Assembly (NCBI GenBank): GCA_002496565.1 | Contig: DAKJ01000027.1 | Span: forward strand, 1 to 64,000 | From: Methanosarcina sp. UBA289 | Lineage (GTDB): Archaea; Halobacteriota; Methanosarcinia; Methanosarcinales; Methanosarcinaceae | DNA: 64,000 bases | Direction: 5' to 3' | Shown: positions 36,501 to 44,878 of the stretch, piece after piece | Layout of the letters: the number at the start of each line of letters is the position of its first letter | How positions within the stretch are numbered: the first letter of the stretch is position 1 | Program-made: the position numbers and the translations under genes | The notes under the pieces: model-generated | What the model saw: only the letters and a program-made list of their open reading frames with translations | Told to the model about the DNA's origin: nothing | Database searches by the model: none

Positions 36501-38270
36501 TTATTCAAAAGGGAGGAGACAAGTGAGAAGGAAACAGAGAAAAGAAAAACGATCTTGTGGCAGATATTAGATGATTATTACAAAAGATTACCAAATGAAT
36601 CAGAAGAGACCGAATCAGATAAAACTTGGAGACTTTTCCTTGCAAGAATGGATAGTAGGAAAATAAACCCAGTAGCAGAAGAAACTGATGATGGCGTCCT
36701 TATTTACTTGAATCCTGAAATTGAACCAGAGCTAAAGGAATATAGTGAGAAATCACTGGAACAAAGTATTGAACCAATGAAATATTCCTCACTTAAGTTT
36801 TGGGCACAGTGCAAAATGAAAAATGATGGCGAATATAATAAGTATGAAAAATATGAGAATGACCCTAAGCTTGCTTTCAAAGAAGCAAAAAAGATTTATG
36901 AAGATGGACATTTTTATTTATTCAGTGATTCTATCCCTGCAGACGTCTGCTCTGTTTTAGTAAGAGACTATTTTGAAAAGCTTTCAATAGAAGAAAAGAA
37001 TTTTTGCAAAAATATTATTTTAGAAGCAGCTTCTTTACCATTTAGAAAAGGATATCAGTATCAAGTGTCTGATGGAACACAGTCCGCTATTTCTGTTCTT
37101 CCAGTTCTATTAAATGAATTCCCAGAAGAAAAAGAAAGTGTCAAAGCAGTTTTGTTGCTCAATTTATTCAATGATCATTCTATTAATATGGTTGGAGATG
37201 GCTTTAATGTTTTTTCTATTATAACAGTACAGAAATTGTGGGAAAACAATTTTGATGATGCTCAATCAATGTTATTTGGATATTTAATTTTAAAACCAAA
37301 ATATAATGAAATAAAAGAAAACCTTATAAAAAACAATTACAAGGATCTTTCTCAGCGTAGTGAAAATGCAGTAATAACAAAATTTTTGGAGAATGAGTAC
37401 GATTTGCAGAAAATTCTAAATAACGAGTTATCTTTTGAAGATTTAAAAGACATTAAGCAACTAGATTTATATATTTTAAATATAGCTTTCCAATTGATTC
37501 CTCTAAAAACAAACAATAAGGAACATAAAGAAATAGTCAAAGAAATAATCTCTGCCTTTGCTGAAAAATTAATGTCAAAGGATAGAGATAATGAAATTGA
37601 TTACAATATTCGCTATGCTTTTCTAAGGAAATATGCTTTTTTTGTATTAAGTTCTCCAAAAGAAGAAATTGAAAACTATTTAAAACCGTTTCTTGATAAT
37701 TTTAATAGTTCAGAAGCAATTGCCGACTTATTTGAAGAGTTCATTTCCGCTGAAGATTCTCTAAATAAATACGAATGTTTTTGGGAAGTTTGGAACATGT
37801 TTAATCCCAAGGTAATTGAACTTTGCAAAAATGGGGATGAAAATTGGTACATAAATAAAATCATAAAAAGTTACCTCTTTGCACAAAATTCTTGGAAAAC
37901 TAACTCTGAATTGAAGGCGTTAAAGAATGAAAACAAAAATTTTTTTAGAGAAATTTCAAAGAAAATAGGTTATTGCCCTTCAGTTTTATATGCTATTTCA
38001 AAATTATTGAATAGTATAGGAAGTTCTTATTTAAATGAGGGAGTATCTTGGATTTCAAGTATATTGAAAAATAATAAAAAATTATTGGATACAAAATTAG
38101 AAACTGATACTATTTACTACTTAGAAAATCTTAGTAAAATATATATTTACAAAAACCGTGAAAATATAAAGAAAACAACAAAATTGAAGCAAGAAATTTT
38201 AATAATATTAGATTTTTTAATAAAAAAAGAGTCTGTTGTTGGTCATATGTTGAGAGAAACAATTATATGA
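33585..38270 (+). CDS. Avs-like STAND NTPase with N-terminal PD-(D/E)XK nuclease, candidate antiviral protein
   Basis: A 1561-residue protein with the three-part layout of Avs defence proteins. Residues 1-150 look like a Mrr/PD-(D/E)XK nuclease: FEWFCYLLF with E22, then GMETNP with E49 and the ExK in WEAKFYE (E63, K65). Residues about 190-480 are a STAND-type NTPase: Walker A SGPGGVGKTS (213-222), Walker B IIVIDSAEKL (273-282) and sensor IIFTTRDN (305-312). The remaining 1080 residues are helical, repeat-like and would be the sensor for a phage protein. The gene is much richer in A and T than its neighbours, which suggests acquisition. It stands alone with no second defence gene. Family placement is by motif and layout only. 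Confidence 0.75.
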   Translation: MIKPDWNVFKAKFSENPQRSFEWFCYLLFCKEFDKPHGIFRYVNQSGMETNPIKFGNECVAWEAKFYEDKLSDHKDEFIKKLKIAKKRNPEISKLYFYTPLDWTENSKTVKRKTKTQDEIEISARDEKIEIIWRGASFFESPFVSIQNETIAKHFFSLDKNIVNLIKTQQMHSENIISGIQTYITFRDQVIEIDRSNELDRLQSDSEKILILSGPGGVGKTSIIKNLYENLKEKTPFYIFKATDFEIRNIQDLFRDVSLQEFIEAHIDDKDKIIVIDSAEKLLDLKNTDSVKEFLTILIQKNWKIIFTTRDNYLEDLNFQFFEIYKIIPLNINIQNLGLSELEVISDQYGFSLPKDGKLLDLIKNPFYLNEYLKFYKEDEQLDYTNFRRTLWNKIITKSKPSREQCFLKMAFERANKGQFFVTPDCETRILDNELKNDGILGYESPYGYFITHDIYEEWALEKIIEVKFVNRTSNQELFENIGHSLPIRRSFRNWVSEQLLLGETSIKEFIEEIIEDEEIESFWKDEIIVSILLSDYSDFFFENSKDKLLINNQELLRKSILLLRIACKEVDEELIKQLEIKDLNLFSLKYVLTKPKGQGWKSLIKFIFENLNNIGIENICFVLPVIYDWNSKFKEGTTTRLSSLIALHYHQWAIKKDIYLSNDDTDRLLKTILYGSLEIKNELIGIFDEIIKNQWKHYNDPYYDLSKMILTTFEGINVCKVLPEKILQIATLFWLYTPAQEDFFNYSGIGVDQYFGIKKNNFDYFPASSYQTPIYWLLQVSSKKTIDFILDFTNKTVEFYAKSNLDKDVGKVEVFLEKSSSLEQYISDRLWNMYRGTQVVVPHVLESIHAALEKFLLEIGKHVDSVTLENMLFYLIRNSRSASISAVVASIVLAYPEKTFNIAIILFKTKEFFLYDASRLAFDQGHKNSLLLLRNSVGIDTKNKIHEDERLETCDAKHRKLALENLFLNYQLFKREETSEKETEKRKTILWQILDDYYKRLPNESEETESDKTWRLFLARMDSRKINPVAEETDDGVLIYLNPEIEPELKEYSEKSLEQSIEPMKYSSLKFWAQCKMKNDGEYNKYEKYENDPKLAFKEAKKIYEDGHFYLFSDSIPADVCSVLVRDYFEKLSIEEKNFCKNIILEAASLPFRKGYQYQVSDGTQSAISVLPVLLNEFPEEKESVKAVLLLNLFNDHSINMVGDGFNVFSIITVQKLWENNFDDAQSMLFGYLILKPKYNEIKENLIKNNYKDLSQRSENAVITKFLENEYDLQKILNNELSFEDLKDIKQLDLYILNIAFQLIPLKTNNKEHKEIVKEIISAFAEKLMSKDRDNEIDYNIRYAFLRKYAFFVLSSPKEEIENYLKPFLDNFNSSEAIADLFEEFISAEDSLNKYECFWEVWNMFNPKVIELCKNGDENWYINKIIKSYLFAQNSWKTNSELKALKNENKNFFREISKKIGYCPSVLYAISKLLNSIGSSYLNEGVSWISSILKNNKKLLDTKLETDTIYYLENLSKIYIYKNRENIKKTTKLKQEILIILDFLIKKESVVGHMLRETII

Positions 38271-38361
38271 TGATTACTATTCAACTCTGTCAAACATCCA
38301 ATATTAACGGAAATCCAATCCTGTATAGAAATTCAGGCCTGCAAGGACCTGCAAAGGATAT

Positions 38362-39144
38362 TCACTCCTGAACGATTCCATCCTTCAACTTTATTACCCT
38401 GTCTGCGTATTTGGCATGCCACTCTTCGTGGGTAACCATTACAATCGTCTGTCCTTTTTCCTTATTGAATTTCTCGAAAAGGTCAAGGACTTCCTTTGAG
38501 GTCTCGGAGTCAAGGTTGGCACAGGGCTCGTCTGCAAAAAGGACTCTTGGAGAATGAGCAAGAGCTCTGGCTATTGAGACTCTCTGCTGCTGGCCTCCGC
38601 TCATTTTGGAGGGAAGCTGCTGCAGGCGGTCGCCAAGCCCAACTGCAGCAAGAATTTCTGCGGCTGCGGACTCGCATTCGGTTTTACTTTTGCCCTGCAT
38701 CATAAGGGAAATATAGACATTTTCCATAGCATTGAGCTCGGGAAGTAAAGCATAGTCCTGAAAAACATAACCCAGGTTATGCAGTCTGAATTTGCCTTTT
38801 TCTCTGTCCGACATGCGGGAGGTATCCGTACCGTCTATAATGACCTTTCCTGAGTTTGGGGTATCAAGCAGGCCGAGCTGGTTCAAGAGAGTGGTCTTGC
38901 CAGAACCGCTCGGGCCCATGATTGCAACGAACTCTCCACGCCGGATTCTTACATTTACGCTGCGCAGGGCCCGAACCTCTACCTCTCCCATCTTGAAGGT
39001 ACGTACGATATCGGCACCCTCTATAATAGTATCCTCTGTCAGGTTTCGGATTTTATCCATACTTTTTACCATATTTTCGGTCTGTTTTTGGGTCTTATCC
39101 ATACTTTTTTCCGCATCCTCAGCCTGTGTTCGGATTTTTTCCAT
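38362..39144 (-). CDS. ABC transporter ATPase (MacB/LolD type) with repeat extension
   Basis: A 260-residue ATP-binding subunit. Walker A GPSGSGKTT, Q-loop GYVFQDYALLPEL, signature MSGGQQQRVSIARAL, Walker B VLFADEP and the switch His in MVTHEEWHAKYAD are all present. It should power the FtsX-like permease encoded just upstream. Before the domain there are three 14-residue repeats (residues about 3-44: KIRTQAEDAEKSMD, KTQKQTENMVKSMD, KIRNLTEDTIIEGAD). AGGGTGA precedes the first ATG, so this extension is probably translated. Third gene of a three-gene operon. Confidence 0.92.
   Translation of the reverse strand: MEKIRTQAEDAEKSMDKTQKQTENMVKSMDKIRNLTEDTIIEGADIVRTFKMGEVEVRALRSVNVRIRRGEFVAIMGPSGSGKTTLLNQLGLLDTPNSGKVIIDGTDTSRMSDREKGKFRLHNLGYVFQDYALLPELNAMENVYISLMMQGKSKTECESAAAEILAAVGLGDRLQQLPSKMSGGQQQRVSIARALAHSPRVLFADEPCANLDSETSKEVLDLFEKFNKEKGQTIVMVTHEEWHAKYADRVIKLKDGIVQE
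39013..39138 (-). repeat. Three 42-bp repeats at the 5' end of the ABC ATPase gene
   Basis: Degenerate repeats that encode 14-residue units ending KSMD. They keep the reading frame. See the separate finding on repeat extensions in this operon. Confidence 0.65.
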
Positions 39145-39155
39145 AGTTTCACCCT

Positions 39156-40361
39156 TTATTTACCCCAGATCAGATCAAGAAGATCTTTCTGAGCCAGTTT
39201 GTACGCAGGAATTACCGAGCCTACTACAGAAGCCAGGAACAGGAGGACTGCACGATTTATGGCTTCTGCATTGTCCAGCCTGAGGCTCATGGCTCCAAGC
39301 GGGACTTCTACAGGGTGGGAAACCGTATAAGGCACAAGCCCGAAGCGCATAAACGCGTAGCCAAGTATAACACCCGCACCTGCGTAAAGCATGGCCTGGA
39401 GCACAAAGGATGCAACTATTACGTTCTGTTCGATCCCTATTGCTTTCTGAACCCCAATCTGTCTCTTTTTGTTCACTAAATTTACGTAAATGACCACAAA
39501 GATTATCACAAAAGCGATTAGCAGGCCGACAGCGTTCATAATATTCCGAACCATCCCAAGCGTGCTTTCGATCAGTCGAAGAATACCTGCAAATTCATGC
39601 CAGGTACGGATATTCTCACTAATTCCAAGAGAGAGGAGTGAAGTCCTAGTATCGTACTCAGATGTACCATCTGTGGTTTTAACAGCTATTTCTTGGGCAA
39701 GGTCCCTGCCCCCAATACCCAGCATTTCTTCAAGGTCGGCTCTGGCAAGATAGGCTGAGGCATCAGCCATGAAGTAACGCGTTGTGTAGATCCCTTTTAC
39801 CCTGAATTCCCGAGTTACGCCTCCGATTGTGAGCTCAACGGTGTCTCCGACTTCTACACCTCCTAAAGACCTCGATTCCATAAGGGCTCCGAAACCTCCT
39901 GAGACCTCCCTGCCCAGAATGATCTCTCCTCTATCAGGCCTGCTCAGAAATTCCCCACTAATCACAGCGTCCTCAAGACCTGTTACAAAGATCTCATCCG
40001 CAGGATCTATCCCATAAACCGTAGCTCCGATTTCCTTCTCTTTATAATGGAAGTTTCCGGTCGTTTTCAGGCGAGCCGAGGTTCCTACTACCTGTGGAAG
40101 ACTTTCTATCTTCTTCTGGAGGGCTGAGGCATCTTCGATATAGCGTTCCTCTTCCTTTGGTTCGATCACAACGTTTCCGGTCTGATAATCCACCATAAGT
40201 TCATTGAACTTGAGAGTAACTCCTGCAAGCATGCTTGAAAAAAGCACAAGCTGGATAAAGATCAGGGCCAGAACAAAGATTGTAAAGATTGTAATCCCTT
40301 TATTGCCCCTGATTATGTAGCGGCTAGCAAGGAAGAAGGAAAATCGAGCTTTTTCGAGCAT
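39156..40361 (-). CDS. FtsX/MacB-type ABC permease
   Basis: A 401-residue permease with the MacB layout: one N-terminal span (about 20-45), a large outer domain (about 50-270, with NVVIEPKEEE and VYGIDPADE), then three spans in the last 130 residues including NKKRQIGVQKAIGI, the cytoplasmic coupling motif between spans. Substrates of archaeal members are unknown; lipoprotein release, peptide export or mechanical signalling are all possible. The start lies 50 bases after the stop of the COG1361 gene and the stop is 11 bases before the ATPase ATG. Confidence 0.88.
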   Translation of the reverse strand: MLEKARFSFFLASRYIIRGNKGITIFTIFVLALIFIQLVLFSSMLAGVTLKFNELMVDYQTGNVVIEPKEEERYIEDASALQKKIESLPQVVGTSARLKTTGNFHYKEKEIGATVYGIDPADEIFVTGLEDAVISGEFLSRPDRGEIILGREVSGGFGALMESRSLGGVEVGDTVELTIGGVTREFRVKGIYTTRYFMADASAYLARADLEEMLGIGGRDLAQEIAVKTTDGTSEYDTRTSLLSLGISENIRTWHEFAGILRLIESTLGMVRNIMNAVGLLIAFVIIFVVIYVNLVNKKRQIGVQKAIGIEQNVIVASFVLQAMLYAGAGVILGYAFMRFGLVPYTVSHPVEVPLGAMSLRLDNAEAINRAVLLFLASVVGSVIPAYKLAQKDLLDLIWGK

Positions 40362-40411
40362 GATAAGCGTCCTTTCGGGTTAACTCCATTTTCAGGCTTG
40401 TATTCAGGATT

Positions 40412-41875
40412 TTAGAGCTTGCCTTTCTTTCTCATATAGAAAAACGCAACTGCAAGAACCAGGACTGCTCCGATCGCAATCGGGAAAATGCCTCCTTCCT
40501 GGCTTTTCACATTATAAGTCAGGTTCTCGCTAACCTTGTGTTCACCGAAATCATCCTCATACTCGACCAGCAGTGTTACATCCTGATCACCTGTTTTTCC
40601 AGGGGTGAATGTAAAGACTGCAGGAGCATCATCATCTTTATCCAGCCGCCCGAGAAAAGCCCCTGTACTGCCGCTGCCCTCAAGCCCCTCAAGCCTGGCT
40701 TTGACTGAGCGAGCTTCCCCATCCCCAACATTTTCAAGCCTTAAAGTCAGGGAGACCTGCTGCCCTTTGACAGGAATTTCCGGATCAAATTTCAGACTTG
40801 AAATATCAATTTGCGCTCGATTAAGTACGTTAATTCCAATTTCCTGCACCTTGTCTATCTGGAAACTGTCAGTGTTGTTCGAGGCTGTTATCCGTAGGGG
40901 AATCCTGTAGGGCTGCACATCGGCATTGCTGCCTAGGAGAAGTTTGAACGAGAGATTTTCGGAACTGCCTGCACTCAAGTTCTCAAAGAAACGGACGTTA
41001 TCTTCCAGCGGGATTAAAGGCGACGAGTTGTTGAGGTTAAGCATTACCCTGACATTTTTTGCGTCCCCGTTTCCTGCATTTTTAACTGATGTCTTGAGGT
41101 AGAACTCCTTTCCAGGAACTATGGCTCCTGAAGATGAATTATCCTCATTTACAGGAAGAATTTCAGTTCCTCTAAGGACAAGATCCGGATTTCCTTCAAC
41201 CCGAATAGGAATTCTTCTTGAAAAACTTGTCCCGCTCTTGTCTTTAATAGTGAATTCAAGCTGATAGATTCCGGATTCAGCTTTAGGATCTACCCTGAAA
41301 TAGAAATTCAGTTCGACCTTGGAACGCTGCCGCATTTGTTCAATCTGGAAATTTCGTTCGGTGTTCGTTCCGGAACCGTAAAGCCCTGACGTGCTATATT
41401 TAAAAATGAAAGGATTAATTTCCTCAATCCCTACTATCACGTTTTCTGCTGGCTCGTCTCCGGAATTCTGGATATTGATCTTTATGAGCAGATCCTCGCC
41501 CGGCCTGGCAGGATTAGGGTTAATCTCCGAGACCTCGACTCCAAGATGCGTATTTCCAGACACTACAACTGCAGAAGCCGGATCCGTCAAAAAGATAGTT
41601 ATCATCAGTAAGGCAAGTAAAAAATGAAAAAATGATGCTGAACTTCTATCTGTCAGTGTTCTGTTTACCGATTTTCGATTTACCAGTTTTTTACCTATTG
41701 ATTTTCGGCCTCTCGATATTTTGTTTACTGATCTTCGATCTTCTGGTATTTTATCCACTGATCTTCGGTTTCTCGATATTTCATTCATCAATTTCCGATC
41801 TGCGGACATTCGATCTATTAGCTTCTGCTTCTTTTTCCCGGTGCAGGAACGCTTTTCTGGACAGGCGGGCTTCAT
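40412..41875 (-). CDS. Exported CARDB/COG1361 protein with basic repeat leader
   Basis: A 487-residue membrane-anchored protein. The exported part (about 105-455) consists of Ig-like CARDB/NEW3 domains (NPARPGEDLLIKINIQNSGD, VPGKEFYLKTSVKNAG, VKGQQVSLTLRLENVGDG), and the C-terminal span GIFPIAIGAVLVLAVAFFYM is followed by RKKGKL. This is the usual companion of MacB-like exporters in Methanosarcina. The signal segment (about 82-102) is preceded by an 80-residue basic leader made of six 10-residue repeats, far longer than a normal n-region. The ATG at 41875 has GAGGA upstream. First gene of the operon. Confidence 0.85.
   Translation of the reverse strand: MKPACPEKRSCTGKKKQKLIDRMSADRKLMNEISRNRRSVDKIPEDRRSVNKISRGRKSIGKKLVNRKSVNRTLTDRSSASFFHFLLALLMITIFLTDPASAVVVSGNTHLGVEVSEINPNPARPGEDLLIKINIQNSGDEPAENVIVGIEEINPFIFKYSTSGLYGSGTNTERNFQIEQMRQRSKVELNFYFRVDPKAESGIYQLEFTIKDKSGTSFSRRIPIRVEGNPDLVLRGTEILPVNEDNSSSGAIVPGKEFYLKTSVKNAGNGDAKNVRVMLNLNNSSPLIPLEDNVRFFENLSAGSSENLSFKLLLGSNADVQPYRIPLRITASNNTDSFQIDKVQEIGINVLNRAQIDISSLKFDPEIPVKGQQVSLTLRLENVGDGEARSVKARLEGLEGSGSTGAFLGRLDKDDDAPAVFTFTPGKTGDQDVTLLVEYEDDFGEHKVSENLTYNVKSQEGGIFPIAIGAVLVLAVAFFYMRKKGKL
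41639..41818 (-). repeat. Six 30-bp repeats in the leader of the COG1361 gene
   Basis: Encode six 10-residue units at exact spacing (IDRMSADRKL, MNEISRNRRS, VDKIPEDRRS, VNKISRGRKS, IGKKLVNRKS, VNRTLTDRSS). The frame is kept through all copies. Confidence 0.85.
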
Positions 41876-42309
41876 ATATAACAGTCCTCATGCCTAGTTT
41901 ATAACGGTTGCACTTTACTTACAACCTGTAACATGTTGTATTTTTCTATTTCAGCCCTTGTAAAGTATCATTGGGCAAAATTCACTTTCAGAAATCTCAC
42001 GGCTTAATCAAAAAAATGATTTTATTCAGCTTGAAAAGAAAGTTGGTTAATATCAATTTTAATATTATAGATACGTCTCATTACTACTGATGAAAAAAGG
42101 GATAACGTGATCATTAGCTAACAATTAAGAAGTCAGCTCACTGAAATTTGCCTATTGAATCTTAATAAAGAAGATTAGATTATTATAAGGAAGACTATTA
42201 TGTTTTTTGCTCAGGCGGGGCAATTACAATAGACACTATACTTTTATAAACTCCACATTTTTTTCACGAGATAGTTTTGGACGTATTATTTTATTACTGG
42301 TAAATTTAT
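41876..42309. other. Intergenic region between the exporter operon and the decarboxylase gene
   Basis: No gene supported. AT-rich, with promoter sequence for the exporter operon expected in the first 100 bases. No hairpin that clearly ends the decarboxylase transcript. Confidence 0.4.
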
Positions 42310-43782
42310 TTAGAGTACATATCTCCCAAATATTTCTGAAAAATTTTCTCTTCGAACTAATAACTTGGAAATACCTTCCTTTGTAATCACAACTTTTGCA
42401 GGCCTTGGAAATAAGTTAGCATTTGAGGCAAAGAAATCTGAATATGCACCAGTATCATAGAATAGTAAATAGTCTCCTCTTTGAGGTTTTTTCATTAGTT
42501 TACTCTTTATTTTGCAGAGGAGGTCCCCAGTAAAACATAAATTTCCTGCAATAAATGTTTCAAAGTGTTCGCCCTTCTCAATATCGTTTGCAATTTCTAC
42601 TCTGTGCAACTGTTCCGGGACTATAGTACCAAAAGTATGAGAATTAACTCCCAAATTTACATGAACAATATTCTCTCCACTCGGGGTTTTTGAAACATGA
42701 CAAACTTTTGCAATAGTTACTCCAGCATTCCCTACCATACTTCTCCCGGGTTCTATAACAAGAAGCGGAGATCCAATCTCTTCCAATTTTTCTTTAAATG
42801 TTTTGTTTGCAGAAAATTTCTCGTTTAATAATTTTGGAATAAAGGTATCTGGAGTATACTTGCATGAGAGTTCCTCACCAATCCATTCCAGATTATTTAA
42901 ATCGAAATTATATTCATATCCGATAAACTCATTAGCCCACGTATAATTTTCTTTTCGCGTATTTTTTATCTTCTCTTTAATTGTATTCCAATCCTCAAAT
43001 CCGAAGTACTGGATACCCAACCCGCCTCCCATATCTATTTCCTTTATGTCAAATCCAGCTCTTTGAGCATCTCTGGATAGATTTATCAACGTATCGAGAA
43101 CGATGTGGTATGCACTAATATCAGTTATTTGCGACCCAAGATGAACCATCAGGCCGTTTGGAATTAACATATCCATATCCAGGACTTTTTGGAATACTGA
43201 ACTAGCTCTCTTAATATCAATTCCGAATTTACTCCAGTCACTTGAAGTCATAATAGCTCGTGAAGTGATATGCTTAATTGGAAAACCTGCAAGTCTCAGA
43301 TTTATTTTTGCAGGCACTCCCAATTCTTTTGCAATTGAATCAATTGTTTTTAATTCCTCTTCGGGATCAGCGTTTATTATAATTTCTCTGGTTATGCATT
43401 CCTCAAGATAAGATTCACTCTTGCAATTTCCATTTGCCCTTATTTTCTCGGCTGAAATCCCTGCATTGAGTGCTAATTGTAATTCGTACTCTGAAGCAAC
43501 ATCCGCTCCAGAGCCTAATTTTGACAGAAGAGAGAGAATATAGTTACTTGCATTTGCTTTGACTGCATAACATATTAGATGATCTTTATACTCTTTTTCA
43601 AGTGATTGCTGATATTTCTTATAATTTCCTACAATAAGGTCTTCAAATAAAACATATAAGGGAGTGCCATATTTTGTTGCTAGCTCAACCATATCTGTAC
43701 CATAAATTTTTCGATGATTCTCTTCAGTTTTATCGATATGCTTGTTCCATGGTCCTTTATCAGAGATCATTTTAGCCACCAC
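42310..43782 (-). CDS. PLP-dependent decarboxylase, diaminopimelate decarboxylase (LysA) family
   Basis: A 490-residue fold-III decarboxylase. The PLP lysine is K75 in CYAVKANAS. Other family motifs follow: GSGADVASEYEL, MVHLGSQITD, DMGGGLGIQY, VIEPGRSMVGNAG, NLCFTGDLL and YDTGAYSD. LysA makes lysine from diaminopimelate; relatives act on ornithine, arginine or carboxynorspermidine. The protein is about 70 residues longer than typical LysA, partly through a 30-residue N-terminal extension, and stands alone, so it may be a specialised paralogue. The active-site ESGD of LysA is CFTGD here, with Cys and Thr replacing Glu and Ser, which also hints at a changed substrate. Confidence 0.8.
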   Translation of the reverse strand: MVAKMISDKGPWNKHIDKTEENHRKIYGTDMVELATKYGTPLYVLFEDLIVGNYKKYQQSLEKEYKDHLICYAVKANASNYILSLLSKLGSGADVASEYELQLALNAGISAEKIRANGNCKSESYLEECITREIIINADPEEELKTIDSIAKELGVPAKINLRLAGFPIKHITSRAIMTSSDWSKFGIDIKRASSVFQKVLDMDMLIPNGLMVHLGSQITDISAYHIVLDTLINLSRDAQRAGFDIKEIDMGGGLGIQYFGFEDWNTIKEKIKNTRKENYTWANEFIGYEYNFDLNNLEWIGEELSCKYTPDTFIPKLLNEKFSANKTFKEKLEEIGSPLLVIEPGRSMVGNAGVTIAKVCHVSKTPSGENIVHVNLGVNSHTFGTIVPEQLHRVEIANDIEKGEHFETFIAGNLCFTGDLLCKIKSKLMKKPQRGDYLLFYDTGAYSDFFASNANLFPRPAKVVITKEGISKLLVRRENFSEIFGRYVL

Positions 43783-43835
43783 AAAATTTATTCACAGCTC
43801 AAAGAGTTCGAAGAGTCCCATTTAGAAATACTGAG

Positions 43836-43880
43836 ATATCGACAGAAAAAATATCAACAGAAAAAAAATCGACAGAAAAA
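43836..43880. repeat. Three tandem copies of a 15-bp unit
   Basis: ATATCGACAGAAAAA, ATATCAACAGAAAAA and AAATCGACAGAAAAA follow one another exactly, 54 bases before the decarboxylase start. Confidence 0.85.
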
Positions 43881-44184
43881 ATACACGTGGAAACCATGAG
43901 CTTACTTTACGCAGATAACTTGTTTTGTCTTAGTAGTATTACCAATCGCGTTTGTCTAATTGGATAGCATGCACCATAGCTGTGTAATATATTATACTGT
44001 AACTGTATAACATACGTTGCTTATCATAATGTAATAATAATATAAATTTTCTAGAGAAAATGTATTTAGAACTTATAATCACGCTTGCATGGAATCTATA
44101 AAGGAAGCACACGTACAGATTTTCTGTATTTTCTATGAAGTATGGATGGGCCATTCCGTTCTTTTTAATATTTTTATGAATATC

Positions 44185-44238
44185 GAGTTTGAATGTTTGA
44201 ATGAGTTTGAATGTTTGAATGAGTTTGAATGTTTGAAT
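44185..44238. repeat. Three perfect copies of an 18-bp unit
   Basis: GAGTTTGAATGTTTGAAT is repeated three times without mismatch. Each unit is itself a near-duplicate of GAATGTTT and GAGTTT phrases. Just downstream of the hypothetical gene on the minus strand. Confidence 0.9.
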
Positions 44239-44266
44239 TATAGTGTTTTAAAGTATATTTTTTCTT

Positions 44267-44878
44267 TTATCCTTCATAATCCCGGAAAAAAGCAGAAAGT
44301 TTCATCTGCTCAATATTCTGAACTGTGTTAATTTGCACTTCTCCTATTACTTCCTGTTTTTGTTTCTCCGGTTTTTCTTTTCTCTCGGGCTTCAGTACAT
44401 TTTCAAAAAAAGAGGATTCATCTTCTGAATTTAGAGAATCTCTATAATACTGACTTGTCTTTTCCTGCCAGTTTTCCGAAAGCAGCAGGAACTTTACTCC
44501 CCTTTTCTCTTCATTCCATTCCCAGACTCCGGCCTGGTAGAAGATGGCTCCTAACTGGCTTGAAAGCTGGGCAGAAGACACCTCTGGCCGAAGTTCATAC
44601 AGAAATTTCCCGATTCCATCCTTTTCCGTACCCATACACAGTTTTGCAGCGTCGTTAGCAAGGGATTTCCATTCTCCATCCAGCATAGACTCATAGAGCC
44701 TGCCCAGATGGATACAGCTAATATTATCGACTCTGGGAAACCGATTATTTCTGAATTTCCTTTTTATGAAGGGGTTTCCCCGATTATCTATCCGCCAGGA
44801 AAAGACCTTATGCTTTGCGCCGAGAATTCTGGAATGAGTCCAGGAAGCAGCCATGAAGGATAATCCAAGTATAGACAT
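44267..44878 (-). CDS. Protein of unknown function
   Basis: A 203-residue soluble protein with no family I recognise. Trp-rich at the start (AASWTHSRILG, VFSWRIDNRG), a helical middle (LYESMLDGEWKSLANDAAKL) and a charged tail rich in Lys, Glu and Gln (PERKEKPEKQKQEV). No signal peptide, span or metal motif. No ribosome site is clear before the first ATG, and the second Met at residue 9 is equally possible. It is accepted as a gene because the frame is long and its composition is protein-like, while the overlapping frames are not. Confidence 0.55.
   Translation of the reverse strand: MSILGLSFMAASWTHSRILGAKHKVFSWRIDNRGNPFIKRKFRNNRFPRVDNISCIHLGRLYESMLDGEWKSLANDAAKLCMGTEKDGIGKFLYELRPEVSSAQLSSQLGAIFYQAGVWEWNEEKRGVKFLLLSENWQEKTSQYYRDSLNSEDESSFFENVLKPERKEKPEKQKQEVIGEVQINTVQNIEQMKLSAFFRDYEG

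Larger units (their letters stand above)
43783..44266. other. Intergenic region with tandem repeats
   Basis: 484 bases. Contains a 15-bp and an 18-bp tandem repeat, each in three copies. Frames that cross these repeats have repeat-derived, low-complexity products and I do not accept them as genes. Promoter of the decarboxylase gene lies at the left end. Confidence 0.5.

Noticed and set aside
33287..38361. Mobile-element or integrase-borne island around the Avs-like gene
   Set aside because: No integrase, transposase, terminal repeats or tRNA were found at either end, so transfer is inferred only from composition and isolation.
43939..44331. Frames of 71 and 80 codons in the gap after the decarboxylase
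   Set aside because: Low-complexity products, one of them produced by the 18-bp repeat (EFECLN units); no ribosome site.
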